From Flavobacterium sp. CYK-55 (lineage in GTDB: Bacteria; Bacteroidota; Bacteroidia; Flavobacteriales; Flavobacteriaceae): a stretch of DNA of 64,000 bases. Both the position numbers and the translations under genes were made by a program. Below the pieces are notes generated by a model. That model worked only from the letters and a program-made list of their open reading frames with translations, did not search any database and was not told where the DNA came from. The stretch lies in contig NZ_JAHCDK010000004.1 of the NCBI RefSeq assembly GCF_018413465.1, forward strand, positions 62,001 to 126,000. The letters run 5' to 3'. Shown here piece by piece: positions 9,469-17,558 of this stretch; the stretch's first letter is position 1; every line of letters begins with the position of its first letter.

Positions 9469-9984
9469 ATGAACATGAAAAAAACAGCGTTGCTCGGTTT
9501 GGTTTTATTGGTTTTTAGCTTCGGATGCGAAAAAGACGACATCTGTAGCGAGACCACACCTACTACTCCGCGATTGATTATTGATTTTTACGATTTTACC
9601 AATCCAACATTGAATAAGAATGTCACCAATTTGGCCATCATTGGCGAGGGAATGACTACGCCTTATCAGGTATACAATGGTGTAAGTAAGATTGAAGTTC
9701 CATTGGATGTTGCGCAAAATCTATCCAAATATCAGTTTGTGCTCAATTACGACAACAGCAATCCGGATTTTATCAATACTGATTGGCTTGAATTTGATTA
9801 CAGCCGCTCGCAGGTTTATGTTTCAAGAGCTTGCGGATACAAAACTTTGTTTGATTTAAACGATACCACGCCTTTTATCCATACTGATTCCACTACACCT
9901 GATGGGTTGTGGATGCGCAATATAACCGTTGTTCAACCAGCCATTTCTAACGAAGATGAAACACACCTTGAGATTTCTTTTTAG
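9469..9984 (+). CDS. DUF6452-type lipoprotein
   Basis: 171 residues from ATG 9469 (a second ATG at 9475 gives MKKTALLG). The signal ends in lipobox SFGC, followed by EKDDIC. The body has the pattern PRLIIDFYD...P...VTNLAIIG seen in the DUF6452 family of Flavobacteriaceae. It sits directly after rlmD and overlaps the next gene by 29 bp; that three-gene order is common in the family. Likely periplasmic or outer-membrane; function unknown. Confidence 0.8.
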   Translation: MNMKKTALLGLVLLVFSFGCEKDDICSETTPTTPRLIIDFYDFTNPTLNKNVTNLAIIGEGMTTPYQVYNGVSKIEVPLDVAQNLSKYQFVLNYDNSNPDFINTDWLEFDYSRSQVYVSRACGYKTLFDLNDTTPFIHTDSTTPDGLWMRNITVVQPAISNEDETHLEISF

Positions 9985-10684
9985 TTTGCTGATGCTGGGT
10001 TCGGCAATGGTTTTTGCACAAGACAAAGCGGCAAATCCCAAAGATTCGTCGGCAGTTAAAACCAATCGTTACGGCATTCGCGCCGGCGTTGATTTGTTTA
10101 AAATCGGGCGTTCATCTTATGAAAAAGACTACAAAGGTTTTGAGGTTGTAGGCGATTATCGATTGACCAAAAAATACTATCTCGCCGGTGAAATCGGAAA
10201 CGAAAACAAAACCACCGATGATGACCGACTCAACTTTACCACCAAAGGAACCTACTTTAAAGTTGGATTTGATTATAACTTATATGAGAATTGGCTTGAC
10301 ATGGAAAACATGGTTTACATCGGTATGCGCTATGGTGTGAGCGCGTTTAGCCAAACCTTGAACAGCTATAAAATCTACGATCGATATCAGTATTTCACGC
10401 CTACACAAACCATCGAATCCGGCGAAAAATTTGACGGTTTATCAGCGCAATGGGTTGAAGTCGTAGCCGGAGTCAAAGCCAAAATCATCAACAACTTCTA
10501 TTTGGGCTTTAGCTTTAGAATCAACAAATTGGTGAGCAACAAAAAGCCCGACGGTTTTGACAATTTATACATTCCGGGTTTTAACCGCACTTATGACGGA
10601 ACCTTTGGCGCGGGATTCAATTATACGCTTTCGTATATGATTCCGATATATAAGAAAAAAGTTCCGGTGAAAATTACGAATTAG
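9956..10684 (+). CDS. DUF6048-type outer-membrane beta-barrel protein
   Basis: 242 residues from ATG 9956 (MKHTLRFLFS). Signal peptide ending FAQ, then alternating amphipathic strands with many aromatic residues, as in small outer-membrane barrels. It matches the DUF6048 family that follows DUF6452 in Flavobacteriaceae. The last codons (..KITN, stop 10682-10684) are encoded within the attacga repeat that borders the next cassette, so the original C-terminus may have been altered by that insertion. Confidence 0.82.
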   Translation: MKHTLRFLFSLLMLGSAMVFAQDKAANPKDSSAVKTNRYGIRAGVDLFKIGRSSYEKDYKGFEVVGDYRLTKKYYLAGEIGNENKTTDDDRLNFTTKGTYFKVGFDYNLYENWLDMENMVYIGMRYGVSAFSQTLNSYKIYDRYQYFTPTQTIESGEKFDGLSAQWVEVVAGVKAKIINNFYLGFSFRINKLVSNKKPDGFDNLYIPGFNRTYDGTFGAGFNYTLSYMIPIYKKKVPVKITN

Positions 10685-10706
10685 AAATTACGAATTACGA
10701 ATTAGA
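10672..10706. repeat. Left inverted repeat of four-helix cassette
   Basis: Copies of the 7-bp unit attacga, with two interruptions by attagaa. The opposite-orientation copy is at 11070-11094. It contains the stop codons of the genes on both sides. Confidence 0.85.
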
Positions 10707-11064
10707 AATCAGTTTTTTTGTTGTGTAATGTCTTTTGGGTGAAGCCGATGATTTTCAGAAGTTCATTGGCATCGTACATCAAACTTTCGCTTTCTGCCTT
10801 ATCGATATAATTTGTATCTGTCAATAATCTAATCCAAAAAAGTGCTTCTCTGGCTTCTTTATATGCAATAGAAAGTTTAGACAAAAAGTCTTTTTCAGAC
10901 TGGCCTCCAATCGCTTCTTCAATATTAGCTGCGATAGAAGTTCCTGATCGAAGTAGTTGCTTGCTTAATATGTACTCTTTATTATGCTCGCACAATTGTT
11001 TGTATAAATTAACAATCCTGACAGCAAAAGCATAACTCTTAATTTGTACGATATTTTCCTTCAT
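10702..11064 (-). CDS. Four helix bundle protein (S23 / intervening-sequence type)
   Basis: 120 residues. It carries the hallmark SGTSIAANIEEAIGG.S and DFLSKLSIAYKEARE stretches of the four-helix-bundle family first known from spirochaete 23S rRNA intervening sequences. It probably forms a small cytosolic helical oligomer; biological role unknown. The gene fills the space between two inverted 7-bp-unit repeats, and its stop codon lies inside the left one. This layout suggests insertion as a unit between the convergent ends of the flanking genes. Confidence 0.88.
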   Translation of the reverse strand: MKENIVQIKSYAFAVRIVNLYKQLCEHNKEYILSKQLLRSGTSIAANIEEAIGGQSEKDFLSKLSIAYKEAREALFWIRLLTDTNYIDKAESESLMYDANELLKIIGFTQKTLHNKKTDF

Positions 11065-11069
11065 ACAAA

Positions 11070-11094
11070 AATTCGTAATTCGTAATTCGTAATT
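11070..11094. repeat. Right inverted repeat of four-helix cassette
   Basis: Three perfect units of attcgta plus att, the reverse complement of the left repeat at 10672-10706. Its right edge touches the stop codon of the small membrane protein gene (11093-11095). Confidence 0.85.
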
Positions 11095-11329
11095 ATTTAA
11101 TTTTCCTAAAGCCTTTCATAAAAATCCAGCGCATGAAAATGTGCTCACCATCATTGGTTTTAACCGCTTGAAATTGCGGAGCCAACAACGTTCCAGCCAC
11201 AAAAGCCGTAAACATCAGCCACATGCCTGATAAGTGTGAATAGGATTTAAGAATCAATTGCAATCCGATAAAAATAGCTCCGAACGAAAGCAATTGATAA
11301 ATGAGTGCGCGTATTTGTAGTTTAGTCAT
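11093..11329 (-). CDS. Small membrane protein
   Basis: 78 residues with two hydrophobic spans (about 9-27 and 34-51) and a basic C-terminal tail. No recognised domain. It starts 2 bp after the stop of the methyltransferase gene on the same strand, so the two are probably co-transcribed. Its stop codon abuts a repeat. Confidence 0.7.
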   Translation of the reverse strand: MTKLQIRALIYQLLSFGAIFIGLQLILKSYSHLSGMWLMFTAFVAGTLLAPQFQAVKTNDGEHIFMRWIFMKGFRKIK

Positions 11330-11331
11330 GA

Positions 11332-12504
11332 TTAATTTTCGTTGTAGTTAGGGTTAAACTTCGCCCGCTTACTGCCTTCATACATTTCGTATTTTACGAG
11401 TCGTGCTTCTAAACTTCCGTTGTAGAGTTTGATTTTGCGCGATGGTTTAAGGCCGACAAACTTCAAAGCTTCTAAGTTGGCAGTAATAAACCAAGCGTGC
11501 GTTCCGGGGTAATTTTGTTTTAAAGTATCGCCTATTTCGCGGTAAAAACGCTCCATTTCAATATCTAAACGTTCGCCATACGGCGGATTAAAAGCCATAT
11601 GCAACGGGCCTTGCGTTTCTTTTTGCGTATCAAAAAAGTTGCGCTCTTGCACCGTAATATATTCGCTCAAATTAGCATTGCTGACATTGTCTTTGGCTTT
11701 ATTCACGGCACTGGGCGCTTTGTCATAACCTTTAATGGTATATCTAAATTCGCGCGTGCGGTTAAGCAATGAATCTGTGACTTTGTCAAACAAATCGGCA
11801 TCCCAATCAGGCCATTTTTCAAAGGCAAATTCCCGACGGTTGATGTTGGCCGGAATATTACACGCAATCATCGCAGCTTCAACCAGTAAAGTTCCGCTCC
11901 CACACATCGGATCCAGAAAATCACTTTGTCCGTCCCAACCCGAAAGCAACAACATACCTGCGGCCAAAACTTCATTAATCGGTGCTATATTGGTGGCGGT
12001 TCTATATCCGCGATGGTGTAACGAAGCACCTGAAGTATCGAGCGAAATTGATACCTGATCGCGATCAATATGCACATGAATACGCAAATCCGGATGTTCT
12101 TTATCAATACTCGGACGCGCACCGGTTTTGGCCCGAAACTGATCCACAATAGCATCTTTAGTTTTGAGCGCCACAAATTGCGAATGCGTAAAATGCTCAG
12201 AATGCACCGTTACATCTACCACAAAAGTTTGGTTGTCGAGCAAATATTTTGACCAATCAATTTCAGAAATTCCTTTGTATAAAAGTGTATCGTTAAAAGC
12301 GCGAAAACGGTGAATCGGCTTGAGAATCTTCAGTGCCGTACGCAAAGCCAAATTAGCTTTATACATAAAACCTTTGTCGCCTTTAAAATTCACTACGCGC
12401 AATCCGGCTTGTACATCTTGGGCTCCTAGCGCTTTGAGTTCAGCAGCCAAAATTTCTTCAAAACCGAAAAAAGTTTTGGCCACCATTTTAAAATTATTTT
12501 CCAT
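11332..12504 (-). CDS. THUMP-domain class I RNA methyltransferase (RlmL/YpsC type)
   Basis: 390 residues from ATG 12504 (MENNFKMVAKTFFGFEE). The upstream in-frame start at 12528 would fall inside the promoter-like box and is not preferred. An N-terminal ferredoxin-like/THUMP part (about 1-155) is followed by a Rossmann SAM domain with DPMCGSGTLLVEAA and the catalytic NPPYGERL. Family members make N2-methylguanosine in 23S rRNA. Divergent from the next methyltransferase gene. Confidence 0.9.
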   Translation of the reverse strand: MENNFKMVAKTFFGFEEILAAELKALGAQDVQAGLRVVNFKGDKGFMYKANLALRTALKILKPIHRFRAFNDTLLYKGISEIDWSKYLLDNQTFVVDVTVHSEHFTHSQFVALKTKDAIVDQFRAKTGARPSIDKEHPDLRIHVHIDRDQVSISLDTSGASLHHRGYRTATNIAPINEVLAAGMLLLSGWDGQSDFLDPMCGSGTLLVEAAMIACNIPANINRREFAFEKWPDWDADLFDKVTDSLLNRTREFRYTIKGYDKAPSAVNKAKDNVSNANLSEYITVQERNFFDTQKETQGPLHMAFNPPYGERLDIEMERFYREIGDTLKQNYPGTHAWFITANLEALKFVGLKPSRKIKLYNGSLEARLVKYEMYEGSKRAKFNPNYNEN

Positions 12505-12525
12505 CGTAAAATCAGGTATTCGGTG

Positions 12526-12544
12526 CAAAAATAGTCTAAATTTG
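12526..12544. promoter_or_regulatory. Overlapping divergent TAnnTTTG boxes
   Basis: Minus strand TATTTTTG (12526-12533) faces the THUMP methyltransferase; plus strand TAAATTTG (12537-12544) faces the gene at 12570. The boxes are 3 bp apart back-to-back. Clear TTTG partners are not evident for either. Confidence 0.4.
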
Positions 12545-12569
12545 TCCTCGAAATTGATTCATGAGATAA

Positions 12570-13334
12570 ATGACCGAAGATTCATCAGCGAAAAACCCGC
12601 AAAAACAAGAAGTTTGCAGCAACTGGTTTGCCTCTTGGTTTGATTCGCCGTATTATCATATTTTATACAAAGAGCGCAATTATCGGGAAGCCCAGATTTT
12701 TATGGACAACCTAACGCATTACCTCAATTTGCCCGAAAAAGCCAAGGTGCTAGATTTGGCTTGCGGCAAAGGCCGACACGCTATTTACCTCAACCAATTG
12801 GGTTATGATGTACTAGGCGTTGATTTGTCGGTGAACAGTATTGAGACCGCCTCAAAAAACACCAACGAAACCTTGCGTTTTGAAGTGCACGATATGCGTG
12901 AACCGTTTGATGAAAAGTTTGATGCCATTTTTAATTTGTTCACCAGTTTCGGTTATTTCGAGTGCGATGAAGACCATCTGAAAACGCTCGTTGCCATCAA
13001 AGAAAGCCTTACCGAATACGGCTTTGGTGTGATTGATTTTATGAATGCAAACCAAGTCTTGGCCACGCTCGTTCCTGAAGAAACCAAAACCGTCGACGGC
13101 CTTGATTTTCACATCAAGCGCTATCATGCTGAAGGCTATATTTACAAAGAAATCAGCTTTACCGATCAAGGTCAAGCGTATCATTTTACCGAAAAAGTCC
13201 GCGCCTTTACCCTAGCCGATTTTCAATCGCTCATGGAGCAAGCTGGCATTTATTTGCTCGATATTTTTGGCGATTACAAACTCAAGAAATTTCACAAAAC
13301 CGACAGCGAACGTCTGATCATGATTTTCAAATGA
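12570..13334 (+). CDS. Class I SAM-dependent methyltransferase
   Basis: 254 residues. SAM motif I VLDLACGKGRHAIYLNQLG, then the acidic LGVDLS, and motif DAIFNLFTSFGYF. Resembles small Methyltransf_25-type enzymes; the substrate cannot be read from sequence. The stop overlaps the ZIP transporter start by 4 bp, pointing to one message. Confidence 0.85.
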   Translation: MTEDSSAKNPQKQEVCSNWFASWFDSPYYHILYKERNYREAQIFMDNLTHYLNLPEKAKVLDLACGKGRHAIYLNQLGYDVLGVDLSVNSIETASKNTNETLRFEVHDMREPFDEKFDAIFNLFTSFGYFECDEDHLKTLVAIKESLTEYGFGVIDFMNANQVLATLVPEETKTVDGLDFHIKRYHAEGYIYKEISFTDQGQAYHFTEKVRAFTLADFQSLMEQAGIYLLDIFGDYKLKKFHKTDSERLIMIFK

Positions 13335-14002
13335 TACCGTATTTATTACCCTTTTTATCGGTGATTTTGGGTTTCGGTTTATCCATCGGTCTGCAACCCA
13401 AAAAGAAAAAAAGCCTCAAATTGTTGTTGGCTTTTAGCGGCTCGTTTTTACTCTCAATGACGGTGGTGCATTTGCTGCCCGAAATATACCAAACCGCACA
13501 ACCGGCCGTGGGTCTGTTCATCATGCTGGGTATTTTGTTGCAAATCATCTTAGAATATTTCTCGCAAGGCGCCGAACACGGTCACGTTCATGGGCACGAC
13601 CCGCTCACAAAAATTCCGTGGTTGCTTTTGGGCAGTTTGTGTCTGCACGCTTTTCTTGAAGGCTTACCCGTGAGCCAATATCCCGAACTCGCGCTGGGCA
13701 TCAGCATCCACCACTTGCCTATTGCCATCATTCTCACGCTGTTTTTAATCAACGGAGGCTTGAGCAAAATGCAAACCCTGCTCATGATGCTGCTTTTTGC
13801 GCTCATGACTCCGGCAGGCGCCTGGATCGCGAGCAGTTGGCCGGCCGCAGCGCAATATCAATCGTATGTAACCGCACTGGTCATAGGTATTTTATTCCAC
13901 ATCTCCTCGACCATTATTTTTGAAAGCAGTGAAGGCCACAAATTCAACTTAGCCAAAATCACAGTCATTATTTTGGGCTTTGCGCTGGCTTATTTTATTT
14001 AG
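13331..14002 (+). CDS. ZIP family divalent metal transporter
   Basis: 223 residues with about seven to eight membrane spans. A histidine-rich cytoplasmic loop (HGHVHGHD, about residues 87-94) lies before the ZIP signature helices. Those carry HAFLEGLP and SIHHLPIAI, the metal-liganding His and Glu positions in the known fold. Probably imports zinc or another divalent metal. Translationally coupled to the methyltransferase upstream; a repeat-rich gap follows. Confidence 0.88.
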   Translation: MIPYLLPFLSVILGFGLSIGLQPKKKKSLKLLLAFSGSFLLSMTVVHLLPEIYQTAQPAVGLFIMLGILLQIILEYFSQGAEHGHVHGHDPLTKIPWLLLGSLCLHAFLEGLPVSQYPELALGISIHHLPIAIILTLFLINGGLSKMQTLLMMLLFALMTPAGAWIASSWPAAAQYQSYVTALVIGILFHISSTIIFESSEGHKFNLAKITVIILGFALAYFI

Positions 14003-14090
14003 GGCGTGACCACAAGGGTCGGGCTATTCGTTGCAATCTTTTTTCGTTCCTCAAAAAGGATTTTCACTGCTATCCCTCACGCGTACGGCT
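14003..14090. repeat. Long imperfect hairpin element A
   Basis: Outer arms gcgtga / tcacgc, inner gggctat against gctatccc and caatc against gattt, plus a side hairpin gacc-acaag-ggtc. The order of arm motifs resembles, in reverse orientation, the element at 17084-17165. Confidence 0.6.
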
Positions 14091-14476
14091 ATAATTCAAG
14101 CGTTTGTCATCAATGAAGCTTTTAAAGATACCTGAAGTCCACCGGACTTCCTCCTTTTAATATCTACCCGAGGCGCAGCCGAACTGAGCGAAGCTAAATC
14201 TCACGCAATCGAGACACGCTACGCTACAGACACGCTGCGCTACAGACACGGTTAAAACCTACAGACTCGCTGCACTAAAGACCCCTGCGCTTTGGGATAA
14301 AAGGAATCGTCGGTTTCACGAATTCAATTACTTCAAAAATCAACAATCGTTAATCTTCAATCGTTAATCATTACAGACCGCTGCGCTTGAGGACAAAAGG
14401 GATGGTAAGATGGATTCATCGTTGAATCAAACCTCAGAAAATGCTTTGATTGATACCATCACGATTGTTCAAAAAC

Positions 14477-14510
14477 TTTGCGTCTTTCCAAGCAAAATTC
14501 CCTACTTTTG
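14477..14510 (+). promoter_or_regulatory. Bacteroidota-type promoter for murQ operon
   Basis: TTTG (14477-14480), 22 nt, TACTTTTG (14503-14510): a full match to the consensus with accepted spacing. About 100 bp upstream of the murQ start. Confidence 0.65.
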
Positions 14511-14612
14511 AGTCATTCAAAAATGACAACATTTATTCCGCTGCACTCCATACAATTCGGCAGTAACTTGGCTCAACATAAATCATTCAACATTTAACAT
14601 ACAACATAATAA

Positions 14613-15431
14613 ATGTCCTTCACCAAAACCACCGAACAAGCCTCGCATTATCAAGCACTCGAAGAGATGTCTGTGCATGATTTACTGTGCAATATCAACC
14701 GAGAAGATCAAACCGTTCCTTTGGCCGTTGAGCGCGCTTTGCCGCAAATTGAAAAATTGGTTAGCCGCGTGGTCGAGCAACTCAAAAAAGGCGGTCGCTT
14801 GTTTTATATCGGGGCCGGAACTTCCGGTCGTTTGGGCATCGTCGATGCTTCTGAATGCCCGCCTACTTATGGCGTGCCGCATGATTTGGTCAACGGCATC
14901 ATTGCCGGTGGAGACCAAGCCATTCGCCGTGCGGTTGAAAACGCCGAAGACCACACCACACAAGCCTGGCTTGATTTAGAGGCACACCACATTGGCCCGA
15001 ATGATTTTGTGATTGGCATTGCCGCTTCAGGCACAACACCTTACGTGCTAGGCGGTCTTGAAGCCTGTAACCAAAAAGGCATCGCTACCGGTGGCATCAC
15101 TTGCAATGCCGGAAGCCCATTGGCGCTTACTGCACAATACCCCATTGAAGTAGTCGTAGGCCCTGAATTCGTTACCGGAAGCTCGCGTATGAAAGCCGGA
15201 ACCGCGCAAAAACTCGTTTTGAATATGATTTCTACCACCGCAATGATTCAGTTGGGGCGTGTAAAAGGCAACAAAATGGTTGATATGCAACTCAGCAACA
15301 ACAAACTCGTAGATCGGGGCGTGCGCATGATTATGGGCGAAATTCCGGTAAGTTATGAAGTGGCTGCCGAATTATTAGAAAAACACGGAAGTGTACGCCA
15401 AGCGGTTGCATTTTATCAATCACAATCATGA
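14613..15431 (+). CDS. murQ: N-acetylmuramic acid 6-phosphate etherase MurQ
   Basis: 272 residues. The SIS sugar-phosphate domain has GAGTSGRLGIVDASECPPTYG, the MurQ signature, and later GSSRMKAGTAQK. It cleaves the lactyl ether of MurNAc-6-P in cell-wall recycling to give GlcNAc-6-P. First gene of a five-gene run in which every junction overlaps. No anmK or MurNAc phosphotransferase gene is adjacent. Confidence 0.94.
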   Translation: MSFTKTTEQASHYQALEEMSVHDLLCNINREDQTVPLAVERALPQIEKLVSRVVEQLKKGGRLFYIGAGTSGRLGIVDASECPPTYGVPHDLVNGIIAGGDQAIRRAVENAEDHTTQAWLDLEAHHIGPNDFVIGIAASGTTPYVLGGLEACNQKGIATGGITCNAGSPLALTAQYPIEVVVGPEFVTGSSRMKAGTAQKLVLNMISTTAMIQLGRVKGNKMVDMQLSNNKLVDRGVRMIMGEIPVSYEVAAELLEKHGSVRQAVAFYQSQS

Positions 15432-15727
15432 TCGGTTTTTATCTGTTATCGGCGGCCATTCCGGTGCTTCTTGTTTGGAGCTTATGGTGGTTGCGTCGTT
15501 GGCGGAACTTCAGAGTGTATTTTTGGAGTAACTTTATATGGGCTCTTTTATATCTGACTATTTTAGGTTTTTTTGGCTCACAGTTTTTTGAGCAAGACCC
15601 ATATGGCCTCAAAAAAATTGCCCTTATATTTTTTGCCTTGCTCACACACGCTGTGGGAAGTTTTATTTTTGCTTTATTGTTCCGTTTTAAATATGCAGCC
15701 CAATGGGAACCAACCGAGAAGTCCTGA
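15428..15727 (+). CDS. Small three-span membrane protein
   Basis: 99 residues with three hydrophobic segments (about 3-20, 34-52, 65-86). Overlaps murQ by 4 bp and the next gene by 25 bp. No recognised family; the tight coupling argues that it is real and expressed with murQ. Confidence 0.75.
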   Translation: MIGFYLLSAAIPVLLVWSLWWLRRWRNFRVYFWSNFIWALLYLTILGFFGSQFFEQDPYGLKKIALIFFALLTHAVGSFIFALLFRFKYAAQWEPTEKS

Positions 15728-15936
15728 ACCAAGGAATTAAAAAATTAGCTTTTGCCTTACCGGCTCTGTTTACCGGACCGGCGGTGATATACAATGCCTT
15801 CATCAACAAGCAAAACAACTGGCATTATTTGGTGCTTGCCATAGGCATTGCCATTTGTTTAACCGGCGTTTATTTGATGTTTCGCGGTATTCAGCTCATG
15901 GTTAAAAGTATGTTTGATTACAACGATGACGAATGA
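15703..15936 (+). CDS. DUF6095-type small membrane protein
   Basis: 77 residues: a short polar start (MGTNREVLNQGIKKLAF), two membrane spans with a PALFTGPAVIYNAFIN loop between them, and an acidic tail. Looks like the DUF6095 family of Flavobacteriaceae; function unknown. Overlaps both neighbours. Confidence 0.75.
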   Translation: MGTNREVLNQGIKKLAFALPALFTGPAVIYNAFINKQNNWHYLVLAIGIAICLTGVYLMFRGIQLMVKSMFDYNDDE

Positions 15937-16511
15937 ATGACTTGCTCTACATAGACCAAACCTTTGAACATTATCAAGGGCAAAACGGGCGCATTGCCAA
16001 CAAAGAATTTGACGGTTGTCATTTTGTAAATTGTCAATTCTCAGGTTGTGATTTTTCGGGCAGTATTTTTACCGATTGCACTTTTACCGAATGCAACTTA
16101 TCCATGGCACAACTGGCCGGTGTACAACTGGCTTCGGCTGTTTTTAAAAACTGTAAAATGCTCGGACTGCGTTTTGAAGCCTGCTCAGACTTTTTGTTTG
16201 CTGTTGCTTTTGATCATTGCGCGTTAGACTTTTCGTCGTTTGCGCGCAAAAAAATGCCCAAAACCTCGTTTGCCGGTTGTTCGCTCAAAGAAGTCAGCTT
16301 TATTGAAACTGATTTATCACAAGCCGACTTTGACCATGCCGATTTAACGCTGGCCGTTTTTAACCAAACGCAATTGGCCGGTGCCGATTTTACCACAGCG
16401 CGCAACTTTACCATTGATCCGCAATACAACCCGATGAAAAAGGCCAGATTTTCAAGCCACGGACTCATTGGTTTGCTCTCACAATACGATATTAAACTTG
16501 ATTTGTCATGA
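15933..16511 (+). CDS. Pentapeptide repeat protein
   Basis: 192 residues dominated by A(D/N)LXX-type pentapeptides such as CDFSG, CNLSM, ADFDH, ADLTL and ADFTT, which form a right-handed quadrilateral beta-helix. Many repeat positions carry Cys and Phe. Related folds include Qnr-type gyrase protectors, but nothing here shows that activity. Coupled to its neighbours by 4-bp overlaps. Confidence 0.88.
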   Translation: MNDLLYIDQTFEHYQGQNGRIANKEFDGCHFVNCQFSGCDFSGSIFTDCTFTECNLSMAQLAGVQLASAVFKNCKMLGLRFEACSDFLFAVAFDHCALDFSSFARKKMPKTSFAGCSLKEVSFIETDLSQADFDHADLTLAVFNQTQLAGADFTTARNFTIDPQYNPMKKARFSSHGLIGLLSQYDIKLDLS

Positions 16512-17083
16512 AAATAACCGAAACCTATCTCGAAAGCGTTCGCAAGCAATTTTTGTATTATAAAACCATAGGCGAAAAAGCCATGTATCAGTTGGCGCCT
16601 GAACAACTTTTTGTGATGACCAACGATGACACCAACAGCATCGCTATGATTGTCAAACACATGTCGGGCAATATGCTTTCGCGCTGGACTGATTTTTTAA
16701 CCACCGACGGCGAAAAAGAATGGCGCAACCGCGACAGCGAATTTGAAAATGATTTGCAAACGCCTGAGCAAGTTTGGGCTTTGTGGAATCAAGGTTGGTC
16801 GTGCTTTTTAGGGGCGCTTGACAGCTTATCGGCTGAGCAATTAAGTGAAATTATATACATTCGCAATGAAGGCCACACGGTCATGGAAGCCCTCAACCGA
16901 CAGTTGGCACATTATCCGTATCACATAGGGCAAATAGTGTTTTATGCCAAACAACTCAAAGCCACACCGTGGGAAAGTTTGTCGATTCCGCGCAATGCTT
17001 CGGGTAGTTATAATGCTGATAAGTTTGCGCGTGAGAAAGGCATTCGTAACTTTACCGACGATGAGCTGAACCGTTTGCGCTAA
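16508..17083 (+). CDS. DUF1572 / DinB-like protein
   Basis: 191 residues of the DinB four-helix fold, DUF1572 branch. Metal-type histidines are placed as expected: KHMSGNM in the second helix and HYPYHIGQIV near residue 135. Family members are putative metal-dependent enzymes of unknown substrate or thiol-transferase relatives. Last gene of the murQ run. Confidence 0.85.
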   Translation: MKITETYLESVRKQFLYYKTIGEKAMYQLAPEQLFVMTNDDTNSIAMIVKHMSGNMLSRWTDFLTTDGEKEWRNRDSEFENDLQTPEQVWALWNQGWSCFLGALDSLSAEQLSEIIYIRNEGHTVMEALNRQLAHYPYHIGQIVFYAKQLKATPWESLSIPRNASGSYNADKFAREKGIRNFTDDELNRLR

Positions 17084-17165
17084 CCCGCAGCCCTGGTGGA
17101 AGTGGCGTCCTTGCCGGCCGGGGTTCGGCCTGCAAGACACAACGAACGACAGGAATAGCTGCCCA
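17084..17165. repeat. Long imperfect hairpin element B
   Basis: Arms cagccctg...gtggcgtccttgc and gcaagacaca...cagg..agctg pair imperfectly, with an inner GC-rich hairpin ggccg / cggcc. It lies between the murQ run and a lipoprotein gene and is much richer in GC than its surroundings. Same general architecture as 14003-14090 read on the other strand. Confidence 0.6.
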
Positions 17166-17175
17166 AATAAAAAAC

Positions 17176-17547
17176 ATGAAAAAATATCTACTTTTATTTT
17201 TACCTCTGCTGCTGAGCGCTTGCTACCAAACCGAGTGCAACTGCAACGATTTTAAAACCGGAAAATTTGAATCTGAAGTGCTCATCAACGGCGTAACACA
17301 ACGCACCGTTTCTGTCCGCACGGATTCATTGGTGATTGAAACCTATAAAGGAAAAACCGATACCGCGACGATTCGTTGGGTGAGCGATTGCGAATATGTT
17401 TTGCGTCAGATTCACCCCAAAACCATGGCCGAGCAAAAGGCTATTTCAATAAAAATTTTGACTACCAGCCAAAATTCCTATACTTTTGAATTCGGTTTGG
17501 TGGGCGACGATGCGCGCCAAAAAGGAACCGCTCACAGAATTGAATAA
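17176..17547 (+). CDS. Small lipoprotein
   Basis: 123 residues. Signal peptide with lipobox LLSAC, then C-N-C-N-D. The body has beta-type strands (FESEVLINGVTQRTVSV, SLVIETYKG, YTFEFGLVG). Such proteins appear in Flavobacteriaceae next to terC but I know no function. Ends 11 bp before terC, probably one transcript. Confidence 0.78.
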   Translation: MKKYLLLFLPLLLSACYQTECNCNDFKTGKFESEVLINGVTQRTVSVRTDSLVIETYKGKTDTATIRWVSDCEYVLRQIHPKTMAEQKAISIKILTTSQNSYTFEFGLVGDDARQKGTAHRIE

Positions 17548-17558
17548 ACCAATATTTC

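Larger units (their letters stand above)
14003..14612. repeat. Repeat-rich intergenic gap before murQ
   Basis: 610 bp without a credible gene. In order it holds: a long imperfect hairpin (14003-14090); a short hairpin gaagtcc / ggacttc near 14133-14150; a degenerate array of the 16-bp unit gacacgctgcgctaca (about 14213-14300); a segment (about 14317-14372) matching the core of the 151-bp repeat at 29323-29686; and, near 14477-14510, the murQ promoter. Confidence 0.8.

Noticed and set aside
14003-14612. Search for tRNA or other known RNA genes in the gap
   Set aside because: No cloverleaf or GGTTCRANNCC-type T-loop could be found here or in the other large gaps.
17176-17547. Label DNA topoisomerase IV sometimes given to small lipoproteins beside terC
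   Set aside because: The protein is a 123-residue lipoprotein with no topoisomerase motif; true parC and parE are elsewhere in the window.
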